Source of the DNA: an uncultured Paracoccaceae bacterium | GTDB taxonomy: Bacteria > Pseudomonadota > Alphaproteobacteria > Rhodobacterales > Rhodobacteraceae | Length of the DNA stretch: 64,000 nt | Direction of reading: 5' to 3' | Assembly (NCBI GenBank): GCA_947503935.1 | Contig: CANNFR010000008.1 | Span: forward strand, 197,251-261,250 | Shown here: positions 35,484 to 44,475 of the stretch, piece after piece | How positions within the stretch are numbered: position 1 is the stretch's first letter | Layout: each line of letters opens with the position of its first letter | Program-made: the position numbers and the translations under genes | The notes under the pieces: generated by a model | Told to the model about the DNA's origin: nothing | The model's input: the letters and a program-made list of their open reading frames with translations, nothing else | Database searches by the model: none

Positions 35484-37226
35484 CTATTGCGACACTTCGA
35501 TGATGCGGGTTTCGTTCGCATCTAAGCTGATGATCCCAAGCTCTTCGCCGCGATACACCATGGCGTAAGGGCCAGGCAGGACCTGTTTTTCTCTACCGTC
35601 CTTGAGACTGATTGGATCTTGATCGCCTTGCAGCAATAGAAAGTCATCACGCACACGCTCTGCCAGGCTGACAGTTGCGAGGCCATAGTCAGCTGCCGAA
35701 ATCGTAAAGTCGCTGTTTGGCGCTATCGTGACTGGGGGCGATACAAAGCCGCTGAACACAAACCGATAGTCGCCCGGCGCCAATTGCACCTCGGACCGTG
35801 ATTTCCGCAGGCTCACGATCCCTTCACCAGAGGCATCATCAATAACGTCAACGTCGCCAAGAATATCGTCGGACCAGTTTACCGTTGCCAAGCCATAGTC
35901 AGCGGCGGTGACCGTATAATCGCTATCGGGCTCAATCACGACAGGCGGTGATGTGAAGTAACGAAAGGCAAAACGATAAGTGCCGGGCGGGATTTGCGCG
36001 CTTGAGCTCGACTTCCTAATCGTGGCTATGTCGTCCCCCGTCGCATCATTTACGATTTTCACGTCAGCACGGATGTCATCAGACCAACGCACCGTTGCCA
36101 ATGCATAGTCAGAAGCGGATATCGTATATTCACCGCCGGGTTCTATTGTAACGGGCGGAGAGACAAAGTTGCCAAAGTCAAACCGATAGGCGCCCGGTGG
36201 TATCTGCAGCCTTTCGCGTGACGCCATAAGCGACAATATCTTGCTGTTGGTGGCCTCTTCGATAATTCCCACATTGCGCGCATTATCAGCGCCCCAAATC
36301 ACGGTCGCCAACCCGTAGTCAGCGGCGGAAATGGTGTAGTCACTACCCGCCTCTATGCTGACCTGCGGGGGGATGAACTTCCAGCTTTGAAACGGATAGC
36401 CAAACTCAAAACGGTAGGTGCCGGCCGGGACCTCTAATTCGGGGTCGGAGGGCAACAGGACATCAATCTCTTCGCCCGTATCGGCGTTGAACACCATGAT
36501 GTTGATATCGCGCAAGATATCATCGGCACGAAACAGGTTGGCGACCTGTGGCGCGACAGGGGTGACAACCGGTTCCACCACGGCGGGTTCTTCAACGATG
36601 CTGACCCTTACATCGGCCAGCGCTTCGTCCAAAGCATCTGCAGAACTGGCGTCGTAGTATTCGCCGCCGCCTGCTTCGGCGATGCAGCTGAGTTGTTCTT
36701 TGGCCTCTGCATCCACATCGAAGCCCACGACATGAATGCGCACATCGATGTCCTGTTCGCGGAGTAGCGCGGCCGTCGCGCAAGGATCGCCTTCACAGCT
36801 TTCGATCCCATCCGATACCAGCACAATCGACACCGGATCCTCGGTCTGGCGCATCACTTCGCCTGCTCGCAGCAAGCTGTCGGAAATCGGTGTCTTGCCC
36901 AGCGGTGTCACACCTGAAAGGGACGCAAGCAGGTCCGCGCGATCGGTCTGTCCGGGCGTCGCGATCACCTCGATATCCGCACAAGAGCCGCGTTCGCGGT
37001 GGCCATAGGTGATCAGCCCTGCATCAACGCTCTCTGGCAGACCATCGATCAGCCCGCTCATCACATCCTTGGCGATGACGATCTTTTCGACTTCATTCAC
37101 CCGCCCCCACATGGAACCTGAGCCATCGAGGATGAACAACACATCTGCATTTCTGGCCGCGTCCTGGGCGCTGGCGATGCTTGCCAGTGCAAGAAATGGT
37201 AAAGCCAGATGAAATGAACGATGCAT
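35484..37226 (-). CDS. Exported VWA-domain protein with four 70-residue tandem repeats
   Basis: A 580-residue secreted or periplasmic protein. The signal peptide is residues 1-20 (ALASIASA-Q). The VWA domain (about residues 27-205) has a MIDAS D34-G-S36-G-S38 and VSDGIESCEGDPC. A linker rich in Pro/Val follows. Then come four tandem repeats of exactly 70 residues (about 241-310, 311-380, 381-450, 451-520), each ending Y/F-T-I/V-x-A-x-DYGLATV; a worn fifth unit ends the protein. The start at 37226 has AAGGAG 6 bases upstream. The repeats look like beta-sandwich or PEGA-like adhesion modules, which is inference. It is isolated from other genes on its strand apart from the pseudogene immediately downstream. 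Confidence 0.88.
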   Translation of the reverse strand: MHRSFHLALPFLALASIASAQDAARNADVLFILDGSGSMWGRVNEVEKIVIAKDVMSGLIDGLPESVDAGLITYGHRERGSCADIEVIATPGQTDRADLLASLSGVTPLGKTPISDSLLRAGEVMRQTEDPVSIVLVSDGIESCEGDPCATAALLREQDIDVRIHVVGFDVDAEAKEQLSCIAEAGGGEYYDASSADALDEALADVRVSIVEEPAVVEPVVTPVAPQVANLFRADDILRDINIMVFNADTGEEIDVLLPSDPELEVPAGTYRFEFGYPFQSWKFIPPQVSIEAGSDYTISAADYGLATVIWGADNARNVGIIEEATNSKILSLMASRERLQIPPGAYRFDFGNFVSPPVTIEPGGEYTISASDYALATVRWSDDIRADVKIVNDATGDDIATIRKSSSSAQIPPGTYRFAFRYFTSPPVVIEPDSDYTVTAADYGLATVNWSDDILGDVDVIDDASGEGIVSLRKSRSEVQLAPGDYRFVFSGFVSPPVTIAPNSDFTISAADYGLATVSLAERVRDDFLLLQGDQDPISLKDGREKQVLPGPYAMVYRGEELGIISLDANETRIIEVSQ

Positions 37227-37503
37227 GATGACTCCTTGAAAATAAGTTGTGCACATATATAAAGACGCGAGTATTCATTATCAACACTTTGAAAAGAAAG
37301 GGAAGCTTTGGCGTGCTGTTGCATACATTTGGCGCAGGGCCGACAATCGGAGCTGCCTGGATCGGCTAGCAAAAGCGCATCTTGCTACATCTATTGAGGG
37401 CCACAAAGGTTACGCCCTGTTTTATCACCGTTGGCACCGTCTGTCTGACTTTCTTTCACATTGGCATGCGCCATCAATCTTCTTGGCAGGAAAACCGCCC
37501 TTT

Positions 37504-38025
37504 ATGAAAAAGCTCACGCTAGCATCATTCGCCCTCGTGACCATCCCGGCATCACTTGCCGCCAGCCCCGACCTGACCTGTCTCGCGCCCGCATGGGACC
37601 GCGAAATAGAGGTGCAAGTGGCCCTGCAAGATGAAATCGCCCAGATGGTGGTTGCCGCCCAATCCGACCTACAAGAGGTTTCGGAACTGTCCACAGCATC
37701 GGCCAAACAGAACCTGACGATGACACGGGCCCTGCGCGAATGGATCTGGGAAACGGATCCAGCCCGCCTGAACACGTTGGCCGCACATACCGCGTTCAGT
37801 TGGGCCGATGAAGATCGGGCCGCATGGGTTGCCGCCGACCCTGATGCGGCGGCGATGCAGGACCGGCTGGATGATCTGAATGCGCAACTGGCCGCGCACC
37901 CGGACCTCAATGCCTATTTTACCTTACTCGGTGAAGATGCGCAGCAAGCGCAGATGCTTGAAATCACGCAAGGTTTTGGCGAACCTGTGGTTGAAGCAAG
38001 CGCGGGCGTCGCCGCGTGCTATTGA
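37504..38025 (+). CDS. Exported helical protein, paralogue 1 of a tandem pair
   Basis: A 173-residue protein with a signal peptide (MKKLTLASFALVTIPASLAA-S) and a helical, acidic mature part with two cysteines (LTCLAP near the N-terminus, AACY at the end). The function is not recognised. Residues 80-150 (DPARLNTLAAHTAFSWADED, AAWVAADPDAAAMQDRLDDL) align with the next gene (SPARLDHPDSFFTYDWSDKD, ASWLADDPANRQAQDRLDSL), so the two are duplicates. The start is the ATG at 37504; no strong ribosome-binding site is present. The upstream in-frame extension lacks protein-like character. Confidence 0.75.
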   Translation: MKKLTLASFALVTIPASLAASPDLTCLAPAWDREIEVQVALQDEIAQMVVAAQSDLQEVSELSTASAKQNLTMTRALREWIWETDPARLNTLAAHTAFSWADEDRAAWVAADPDAAAMQDRLDDLNAQLAAHPDLNAYFTLLGEDAQQAQMLEITQGFGEPVVEASAGVAACY

Positions 38026-38083
38026 TCAGCTATCCGTACCGCCGCGCGCAAATGCAACATGTCCACACATCAAAGAGAACGAG

Positions 38084-38659
38084 ATGATGATCGCACGGAC
38101 CAACGCGACGATACGGAACCGCCGTGCGCTATTGGGACTACTATCTTGTCTTTGTATGACGTTGCCAACCGGAGGTTTTGCAACCCCACAATGGTCCTGC
38201 CTGCAACCTGCCCTTGAAGAAGAGTTGCAAAGCAAATTCGCTTTCCAAGATGCTTTTGCGCAAACAGTCGCAGCTGAGCAGCCGCAACTTGACGACTTTG
38301 CCGGTCTACAAGCACAGGCTGGAAAGCAGCGGTTCGCCGTCAGGTGGATGCAGGTCCAATGGTTGTGGCGAAAGTCGCCGGCGCGTTTAGACCATCCCGA
38401 CAGCTTTTTCACCTACGATTGGAGCGATAAGGATAAAGCAAGCTGGCTGGCCGACGACCCCGCCAACCGGCAGGCGCAGGATCGGCTTGATAGCCTGATG
38501 GCCGAAATCGCTGGCCACCCCGATACCGAAAGTTATCGCGCGGCAGTGAATTCCGAACAGATCGGCGAACAACTTGCAGAGTTATCGGCCGCTTTCGGTG
38601 CGCAGATTGCAGCGCACCGTGATGTCATTGCAGCCTGCTTTGCGGACCACAGGCCCTGA
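38084..38659 (+). CDS. Exported helical protein, paralogue 2 of a tandem pair
   Basis: A 191-residue protein with a long N-region and hydrophobic core (RRALLGLLSCLCMTLPTGGF) as signal peptide, followed by a mature helical domain. It shares the order of an early cysteine (WSCLQPALEEE), a W-x-x-x-S/D-PARL block, a DW/W-D-x-D block, QDRLDSL and a final cysteine (IAACF) with the gene before it. The start at 38084 has AAGAGAACGAG upstream. It lies 58 bases after paralogue 1 and 62 bases before the next exported protein, so an operon is likely. No known family is recognised. Confidence 0.75.
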   Translation: MMIARTNATIRNRRALLGLLSCLCMTLPTGGFATPQWSCLQPALEEELQSKFAFQDAFAQTVAAEQPQLDDFAGLQAQAGKQRFAVRWMQVQWLWRKSPARLDHPDSFFTYDWSDKDKASWLADDPANRQAQDRLDSLMAEIAGHPDTESYRAAVNSEQIGEQLAELSAAFGAQIAAHRDVIAACFADHRP

Positions 38660-38721
38660 AAGCCGCAATATATATCCAATGATTTTTTGGCGGCCTGCCG
38701 CGATTTGGAAAGGAAACCTCA

Positions 38722-39249
38722 ATGAATGCTTTCAAGACAGTTCTGACAGGCACAGCTGCAATAATTGCCAGCGCACAAGCCGCACTTGCGCTGGACGATT
38801 GCCTGATTGGCCGTTGGAGCGCCGACCTGAACGACATGGCGGAGATGATGGCACAAGGCGACATGCCAATCGATGGCGGGGAGGTCACTGGGTCAGGCCC
38901 TGTCATGGACATCAGTGCCGACGGCAGCGTGCAGAGCAATATGGATGGCGTGACAATCTCGATGGACATGGGTGGGACGGATGCCTCTGTCACCATGGCT
39001 GGCAAGAATGAGGCCACGATTGAGGCCGACAATGGTACATTTACGATCACGGCTACGATATTTGATGTGGTGACGGAAATGAACATGAATGGTCAGGTGT
39101 CAGTGGTCCCCCCACGCCCTGCCGAACTGGGGCCGGAGATATCCACTGGCACTTACACATGCTCTGATACGGACCTCATCTTCATGCAGCCGCCGCAGGT
39201 CTATCAGATGCAAGCCATTCCGCGGCGTTGGACACGTATCGCAAGCTAG
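38722..39249 (+). CDS. Unknown exported small protein, beta-rich
   Basis: A 175-residue protein with a signal peptide (residues 1-23, cleavage near ALA-LD). The mature part is rich in Thr, Met, Asp and short alternating strands (VTISMDMGGTDASVTMAGKN, TFTITATIFDVVTEMNMNGQ), suggestive of a small beta-barrel or lipocalin-like fold; the CLIGRWSADL start recalls lipocalin-like W-x-x-x-L proteins. It has two cysteines (DDCLIG and YTCSD). AAGGAAA lies 7 bases before the ATG. It is the third exported protein in a row. Confidence 0.75.
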   Translation: MNAFKTVLTGTAAIIASAQAALALDDCLIGRWSADLNDMAEMMAQGDMPIDGGEVTGSGPVMDISADGSVQSNMDGVTISMDMGGTDASVTMAGKNEATIEADNGTFTITATIFDVVTEMNMNGQVSVVPPRPAELGPEISTGTYTCSDTDLIFMQPPQVYQMQAIPRRWTRIAS

Positions 39250-39267
39250 ACGCCGCGTGGACCTAGC

Positions 39268-39567
39268 ATGTTCAAGCTTTCGCCAAATTCAAATCTTAAC
39301 CCTCTGTTTCTAAGCGGTGGTTTTTCTGTTTTGAACGTCATCATATTTTTCGCCGTGACACAGTTGGCCTATGGTGCTTTTTTCTCGTTCGGATACTTCT
39401 TCTGGGTGATCGGTGTCTTGGGTGTCAGTTTTCCGCTGAGCTTGATTGTGTATCGCATCTTCAAATCCAAATGGGCATGGTGGTCGGTAGCATTGGCCTG
39501 CGTCATCTCGGCCGCGGTCAGTGTGATGCACTTTTGGATGATTGTGGTCGCTGCAACGGTGGTTTGA
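39268..39567 (+). CDS. Small three-helix membrane protein, paralogue 1
   Basis: A 99-residue protein with three hydrophobic segments (about residues 17-36, 41-62, 72-98) and a conserved SKWAWWSV loop. Unknown family. It is similar in length and pattern to the gene 97 bases downstream: FFWVIGVLG versus EYFLWFIGLSG, IVYRIFKSKWAWWSVALACVIS versus ITYAIGRARWAWRPVMAACIIS. It follows the beta-rich exported protein by 18 bases. Confidence 0.7.
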   Translation: MFKLSPNSNLNPLFLSGGFSVLNVIIFFAVTQLAYGAFFSFGYFFWVIGVLGVSFPLSLIVYRIFKSKWAWWSVALACVISAAVSVMHFWMIVVAATVV

Positions 39568-39663
39568 TGATAAGTATTCCACAACCACAAACTGCCGATG
39601 CGCCCTCCGGGTCACCTTAGAAACCCATCTTTTTGATCACCTAAGGGGAATGACGTCTCGATC

Positions 39664-39960
39664 ATGAAGAGACTATCACAGTCCAATAATGCTCCTTTGC
39701 TCCTCGGCGCAGGATTCTTTATGTTGCTCGTGATCTTCTATGTCGTCACGAAGGGTCTGGATCAGCCCCGTGCCAGAACAATCGAGTATTTCCTATGGTT
39801 CATTGGCCTCTCTGGCCCGCTCTTTAGCATGGCCCTGATCACCTATGCGATCGGCAGAGCTCGCTGGGCATGGCGGCCGGTTATGGCAGCTTGCATTATA
39901 TCAATTGGCGCAAGCACATTTTTCATGTGGCTCTTCATCATATCCCTTCTTGGCGTATGA
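39664..39960 (+). CDS. Small three-helix membrane protein, paralogue 2
   Basis: A 98-residue membrane protein with the same three-helix layout and an RWAW motif after helix 2, clearly a duplicate of the preceding gene. It starts at ATG 39664. The function is unknown. Together with 37504-39249 it forms a same-strand run of five short envelope-protein genes containing two tandem duplications. Confidence 0.7.
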   Translation: MKRLSQSNNAPLLLGAGFFMLLVIFYVVTKGLDQPRARTIEYFLWFIGLSGPLFSMALITYAIGRARWAWRPVMAACIISIGASTFFMWLFIISLLGV

Positions 39961-40389
39961 AGATGGGGGCAAAAGGCAAGTGATATGGAAAGATCATCTT
40001 CCGCGCGGACTTATGGGGCATTCGCTGCGCCGAACCAAGTCTGCGGAGAAAGCACGGTTTGAGTTTGTAGCTCAGCAGCGCATTGAATGTCCGCTCTGGA
40101 GACTTTGGTTGCAACGCAGCAACAAGCCCGCCGCATGTGCAAAGCGATGCTGCGTCAGCGAAGCGCGAAAAACGAATGATGGTAAAGTCCGCATCATGCC
40201 AGTTCGTAGTAAGCCAACGAAGAGCTGCTTTAGCCGCGCAGGAAAGGTACCAGGGTTGGTTTCTGTTGATTTTTCAAGAGTGCGGTGAGTTCGCGTGTTG
40301 CCAGACAAGATGGCGACTGGCGAGGTGGTTTGCGATCGCAGGCTGGGCCTGTCTTGGGAGGCTCTTTTTCCGCGTCCCGGATATCGCGC
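39961..40389. other. Non-coding gap with degenerate repeat-like sequence
   Basis: 429 bases with no gene I can support. The part 40075-40175 holds GAATGTCCGCT, GCAACGCAGCAACAAG and TGCTGCGTCAGCGAAGCG, mutually complementary phrases typical of decayed dispersed elements in these genomes; parts resemble 33160-33230. An open frame of about 140 codons crosses it but has no ribosome-binding site or recognisable domain. The last 50 bases probably include the 3' end of the GlxA-type transcript from the minus strand. Confidence 0.4.
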
Positions 40390-41394
40390 TCAGATCGACA
40401 GGCGGATGCCTTGGGTGCCGCGCTCGCGGTAGGGGGTGGTGTTGTAGTGTGACCGGTAGCATTTCGAGAAATGGCTGGGCGAGGCGAAGCCGCAGGCCAG
40501 CGCCACGTTGATCACGCTCATATCCGTTTGCATCAGCAGATTGCGGGCCTTTTGCAGGCGCATCTCCATGTAGTACCGCTTGGGGCTGCGGTTCAGATAG
40601 CGGCGGAACAGGCGCTCGAGCTGACGCGTGCTCATGCCGACGGCCTGGGCCAGATTGGCCGGGCTGATCGGGTCTTCCAGATTATGCTCCATCATCTGGA
40701 TCACCTGGGAAAGCTTGGGGTGGCGCACCCCAATCCGGGTGGGGATCGACAGGCGCTGGGTGTCCTGATCGGTGCGGATCGAGGAATAGATCAGCTGATC
40801 GGCGACGGTGCCGGCCAGTTCCTCGCCATAATCATTGGCGATGATCTTCAGCATCAGGTCGATCGACGAGGTGCCGCCCGCGGTGGTGTAGCGGTTGCCA
40901 TCCATCACGAAGACCGATTTGGTCAGCGTCACATCCTCAAATTCCTCGGCGAAGCTGTCCTGGTTCTCCCAGTGAATGGTGGCGCGTTTGCCGTCCAGAA
41001 GCCCGGCGACCGCCAGCGAATGCGAGGCCGTGCAGAGCCCGCCGATCACCGTGCCGCGCCGCGCCTCGCGCCTGAGCCAGTTGATCAGCCGCTTGGTGGT
41101 GGCCTGCTGCACGTTGATGCCGCCGCAGAGCAGGATCACGTCGTCGCGGTTGACCTCATCAAGGTCCATATCCAGCTTGAAGGCCGTGCCGTTCGAACAC
41201 CGCACCGCATCGCCACCTTCACCCGCGATCTTCCAGCTGTAGAGCGTTTTGCCCGACATCCGGTTGGCGATGCGCAACGCCTCGATCGCGCAGGCAAAGC
41301 AGAGCATGGTGAAATCGTTCAAAAGCACGAAAACGAACTGCTTGGGCTTGTTGCCAGCAGGCTCGACCTCGACCAGATATTCGCTTTCCAGCAT
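40390..41394 (-). CDS. GlxA-type AraC-family transcriptional regulator
   Basis: A 334-residue regulator. Residues 18-190 form a DJ-1/PfpI-like amidotransferase-fold domain (FVFVLLNDFTMLCFACAIEA; LCTASHSLAVAGLL holds the nucleophile-elbow cysteine position; TAGGTSSIDLML). Residues about 230-325 form an AraC HTH (SPANLAQAVGMSTRQLERLF, NVALACGFASPSHFSKCYR). Proteins of this type (GbdR, CdhR, ArgR-like) control catabolism of betaines, carnitine, choline or amino acids. The effector here is unknown. The start at 41394 has GAGAGG 8 bases upstream. It is divergent from the DAHP synthase gene, with a nested palindrome between them. Confidence 0.9.
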   Translation of the reverse strand: MLESEYLVEVEPAGNKPKQFVFVLLNDFTMLCFACAIEALRIANRMSGKTLYSWKIAGEGGDAVRCSNGTAFKLDMDLDEVNRDDVILLCGGINVQQATTKRLINWLRREARRGTVIGGLCTASHSLAVAGLLDGKRATIHWENQDSFAEEFEDVTLTKSVFVMDGNRYTTAGGTSSIDLMLKIIANDYGEELAGTVADQLIYSSIRTDQDTQRLSIPTRIGVRHPKLSQVIQMMEHNLEDPISPANLAQAVGMSTRQLERLFRRYLNRSPKRYYMEMRLQKARNLLMQTDMSVINVALACGFASPSHFSKCYRSHYNTTPYRERGTQGIRLSI

Positions 41395-41409
41395 TGGCCC
41401 GACCTCTCG

Positions 41410-41460
41410 TGCCCCCCGCCCGTAGCGAAATCAGGAATTTCGCTATGGATCAAGGGGGCA
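41410..41460. promoter_or_regulatory. Nested palindrome between glxA-type regulator and DAHP synthase
   Basis: TAGCGAAAT (41423-41431) and ATTTCGCTA (41437-41445) form a perfect 9-bp inverted repeat with loop CAGGA; outside it TGCCCCC (41410-41416) pairs with GGGGGCA (41454-41460). It lies 16 bases upstream of the regulator's start, so it may be its operator or a leader hairpin, or a dispersed palindromic repeat. Symmetry is seen; role is inferred. Confidence 0.5.
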
Positions 41461-41581
41461 TAGGCTAAATGGGACGCGATCGGCCATGAAACAATGGGCC
41501 ATTGCGATCCGCGGTTGGCAAACCTTGCGGCGCTTGCGTATAAGCGGGCAACGATTGCCCCATTTTCCCGGGAGATGACAG

Positions 41582-42958
41582 ATGACCAAGGGCTGGACCA
41601 AATCCGATTGGCGTGTGAAGCCGCGGGTGCAGATGCCGGATTATAAAGATGCGGCCGCGTTGCAGGCGGTCGAGGCGCAGCTGTCCAAATATCCCCCCCT
41701 GGTCTTTGCGGGCGAGGCGCGGCGGCTGAAGCGTGAGTTGGCCGAGGTGTCCGAGGGCCGCGCCTTTCTGCTGCAGGGCGGTGATTGCGCCGAAAGCTTC
41801 GGTGAGTTCTCGGCCGATCTGATCCGCGACACGTTCAAGGTGATGCTGCAAATGGCGGTTGTACTGACCTATGGCGCCAAGGTGCCGGTGGTGAAAGTGG
41901 GGCGCATGGCGGGCCAGTTCGCCAAGCCGCGCTCGGCGCCCACCGAGACGCAAGGGGGGGCTGAGTTGCCCTCCTACCGCGGTGACATCATCAACGGCTT
42001 CGACTTCACGCCCGAGGCGCGCATACCTGACCCGGCGCGCATGTTGCAGGCCTATACCCAGGCCGCCGCCTCGCTGAACCTGCTGCGCGCGTTCTCATCG
42101 GGCGGGTTCGCCGATATCCACCGAGTGCATTCCTGGACGCTGGGCTTTGCCGAGGGCGACAAGGCCGAGCGCTATCGCGAGATGTCGAACCGCATTTCCG
42201 ATGCGCTCGATTTTATGAACGCCGCCGGTGTGAATTCCGAAAACAACGACGATCTGGCCAAGGTCGATTTCTACACTAGCCACGAGGCGCTGCTGCTGGA
42301 ATATGAAGAGGCGCTGGCGCGGATGGATTCGACCACCGGCTTGCCGATTGCGGGGTCCGGCCACATGATCTGGATCGGCGACCGCACGCGCCAACCCGAC
42401 GGAGCCCATGTTGAGTTCGCGCGCGGCGTGCAGAATCCGATCGGCCTGAAATGCGGGCCGTCGCTGGAGGTCGATGACCTCAAGGTGCTGATGTCGAAGC
42501 TGAACCCCGGCAATGAGGCCGGCCGCTTGACCCTGATCGCGCGCTTTGGAGCCGGCAAGGTGGGCGACCATCTGCCCAAGCTGATCAAGGCGGTCAAGGA
42601 CGAGGGCGCCAAGGTCGTCTGGTGCTGCGACCCGATGCATGGCAACACGATCAAATCGGCGACCGGCTACAAGACCCGGCCCTTTGAGAGCGTATTGGCC
42701 GAGGTGCGCGAGTTCTTCGATGTCCACAACGCCGAAGGCACCGTGCCCGGCGGTGTGCATTTTGAAATGACGGGCAAGGACGTGACCGAATGCACCGGCG
42801 GCGTGCGGGCTGTGACCGACGAGGATCTCTCAGACCGCTATCACACTGCCTGCGACCCGCGGCTCAACGCCTCGCAATCGCTGGAGCTGGCCTTCCTGAT
42901 CGCCGAAGAGATTTCCGAGCGTCGCGCCATTGCGCAAGCGGCCGCCGCCGAGGGGTAG
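41582..42958 (+). CDS. 3-deoxy-7-phosphoheptulonate synthase, class II (plant-type)
   Basis: A 458-residue class II DAHP synthase, the first enzyme of the shikimate pathway; it condenses phosphoenolpyruvate and erythrose 4-phosphate. The metal-ligand cysteine lies in [13 protein letters not shown] (about residues 63-75). [72 protein letters not shown] and the C-terminal [14 protein letters not shown] are all intact, so the full active site is present. The length is standard. GGGAGA lies 6 bases before the ATG. Monocistronic; an Lrp gene lies convergently downstream. Confidence 0.95.
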   Translation: MTKGWTKSDWRVKPRVQMPDYKDAAALQAVEAQLSKYPPLVFAGEARRLKRELAEVSEGRAFLLQGGDCAESFGEFSADLIRDTFKVMLQMAVVLTYGAKVPVVKVGRMAGQFAKPRSAPTETQGGAELPSYRGDIINGFDFTPEARIPDPARMLQAYTQAAASLNLLRAFSSGGFADIHRVHSWTLGFAEGDKAERYREMSNRISDALDFMNAAGVNSENNDDLAKVDFYTSHEALLLEYEEALARMDSTTGLPIAGSGHMIWIGDRTRQPDGAHVEFARGVQNPIGLKCGPSLEVDDLKVLMSKLNPGNEAGRLTLIARFGAGKVGDHLPKLIKAVKDEGAKVVWCCDPMHGNTIKSATGYKTRPFESVLAEVREFFDVHNAEGTVPGGVHFEMTGKDVTECTGGVRAVTDEDLSDRYHTACDPRLNASQSLELAFLIAEEISERRAIAQAAAAEG

Positions 42959-42997
42959 TAGGGGCCGGCAGGCCGCCTTTCGCAACACTCTGCCGCC

Positions 42998-43462
42998 CTA
43001 CGAGCCGATCGGCAGGATCGTGGTTTCCTTCAACTCCTCCATCACGAAGCTGGCCGAGACATCGGCCAGCTCGACCCGCCGGATCAGTCGCTGGTAAAGC
43101 GCGTCATAGGCTTTCACATCGGCGACCCTGGCGCGGATCAGGTAATCCAGATCGCCGGTCATGCGGTAAGCGCCCAGGATTTCTGGGATATCGCGGGTGG
43201 CTTTGGCAAACCGCTCCAGCCAATCCGGCGCATGGTCGCGGGTGCGGATTAGCATGAAAACGGTCAGCCCCAAACCGACTGCCTCGGGCGCGACCAGAGC
43301 GACGCGGCCACGGATCACCCCGCGATCCTCCAGCGCCTTCACGCGGCGCCAGACGGCATTGCGCGACAGGCCGACCTTGGCCCCGATCTCCTCCAGCGGC
43401 AGCGACGCGTCGCGTTGCAGGATGGTCAAGATTGCGCGATCAAAATCATCAAATGTCTCCAT
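42998..43462 (-). CDS. Lrp/AsnC-family transcriptional regulator
   Basis: A 154-residue Lrp/AsnC regulator. The N-terminal HTH (FDDFDRAILTILQRDASLPL, then VGLSRNAVWRRVKALEDRGV) is followed by an alpha-beta RAM effector domain (residues about 65-150) with the turn EILGAYRMTGDLDYLIRA. The C-terminus TTILPIGS resembles the KTTTALPL ending of many family members. It probably responds to an amino acid. It is divergent from the DUF6356 gene and converges on the DAHP synthase. Confidence 0.92.
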   Translation of the reverse strand: METFDDFDRAILTILQRDASLPLEEIGAKVGLSRNAVWRRVKALEDRGVIRGRVALVAPEAVGLGLTVFMLIRTRDHAPDWLERFAKATRDIPEILGAYRMTGDLDYLIRARVADVKAYDALYQRLIRRVELADVSASFVMEELKETTILPIGS

Positions 43463-43586
43463 GTTGGACAGTATTGCGGGATATTTTCCACACTACAATG
43501 CTATTTCTTGCGAAGAATGGGATCTGATCCCGCGCTATGCCCGCTATGGTGAGATTTCAAAGACCCCGCCAACGAGGACCAGCGCC

Positions 43587-43793
43587 ATGATCCGCAAGCT
43601 TTTCCTGACCCATCCCGAAAGTGTCGACGAGACCTATCTGGAACACGCCGCCTTCGCCGGGAAATTCTCTCTCGCGCTGTTCGGCGCGGCCTTCGCGGCG
43701 TTGATCCACGCGATCTTGCCGTTCGTCTTTGAGAAAACCGCCAGCCGCATCATCGCCCGCCTCTACGCGCGCACCCATAGTCGCGGGCAATGA
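43587..43793 (+). CDS. DUF6356-family small membrane protein
   Basis: A 68-residue protein with the family pattern F-x-x-HP-x-S/T-V-x-ETYLEH (about residues 6-21), a hydrophobic helix (residues 28-52) containing IHAILPFVF, and a basic end. Alphaproteobacterial DUF6356 proteins are known only from sequence. The ATG at 43587 has GAGGA 9 bases upstream; the long in-frame extension before it overlaps the Lrp gene antisense and is not used. Confidence 0.85.
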   Translation: MIRKLFLTHPESVDETYLEHAAFAGKFSLALFGAAFAALIHAILPFVFEKTASRIIARLYARTHSRGQ

Positions 43794-43844
43794 GCATATC
43801 GCGCGCCCGCCTATGTCGGACCCAGAGCGCCACTGGCCTGTGCA

Positions 43845-44390
43845 TTAACGATGCGGGATATCGAGATTGCCAACTGATACGGCCCGGCGCAGGTCGGCCA
43901 GATAGCGTGCGACGTCACGCTTTCCGGTCAGACGATGTCGCGCCTTGCCCTCGGGCGCGCTGTCATAGAGCGCGCGCATACGCTGCCGAGCCGAGGCCCG
44001 CGTTCGCCAGATATAGCCAATAAACTCCGCGCTGAATTGCTCATGGCAGCCAGCGGGCAGATCAGGCCGTGCCTGCCCGAAATGGCGCGCTGTTCGCCAG
44101 AGCACACGCCACAGCCTGAGGCCAACGGGCAGGTCGAGCCAAATCAGGGTGTCCGCCCGCGCCAGCCGTTCGGTCCAGGTTGCGGAATGCCCGCCTTCAA
44201 AAATCCATGCCTCGCCTACGTGAACCTGATGGCAGAGGCGGTCTTTCTCGGGTCGCGATCGCTCGCGCCAACCGCTTTGCCAGTGGATATGGTCAATATG
44301 CACGACCGGCAGATGTGTAATATCGCCCATAGCGCGGGCCAGGGTCGATTTTCCCGCGCCGGGTTGCCCGATGATCATCACGCGCTTCAT
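43845..44390 (-). CDS. P-loop kinase-like AAA protein (adenylate kinase/FlaR type)
   Basis: A 181-residue P-loop NTPase. GQPGAGKS is at residues 8-15, followed by LPVVHIDHIHWQSGW, the His/Asp region typical of the small topology-modulation (FlaR)/shikimate-kinase-like group, then WIFEGGHSATWTERLARADT and a LID-type basic segment. Family members phosphorylate small molecules or nucleotides; the substrate is unknown. The start at 44390 gives the P-loop its usual position. The gene stands alone between the DUF6356 gene (convergent) and a large inverted repeat. Confidence 0.82.
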   Translation of the reverse strand: MKRVMIIGQPGAGKSTLARAMGDITHLPVVHIDHIHWQSGWRERSRPEKDRLCHQVHVGEAWIFEGGHSATWTERLARADTLIWLDLPVGLRLWRVLWRTARHFGQARPDLPAGCHEQFSAEFIGYIWRTRASARQRMRALYDSAPEGKARHRLTGKRDVARYLADLRRAVSVGNLDIPHR

Positions 44391-44475
44391 GCCGATGTGG
44401 TGTGCCAGAGGCTTGCCGAGATCAAGCAGATTTGCGTTGCCAAAGCCCGCCCGGAGACGATGATCCAAGCAAGGT

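Noticed and set aside
39845-40288. 147-codon + strand frame overlapping the second three-helix gene
   Set aside because: Its first third is the second membrane gene out of frame and the rest is low-quality intergenic sequence.
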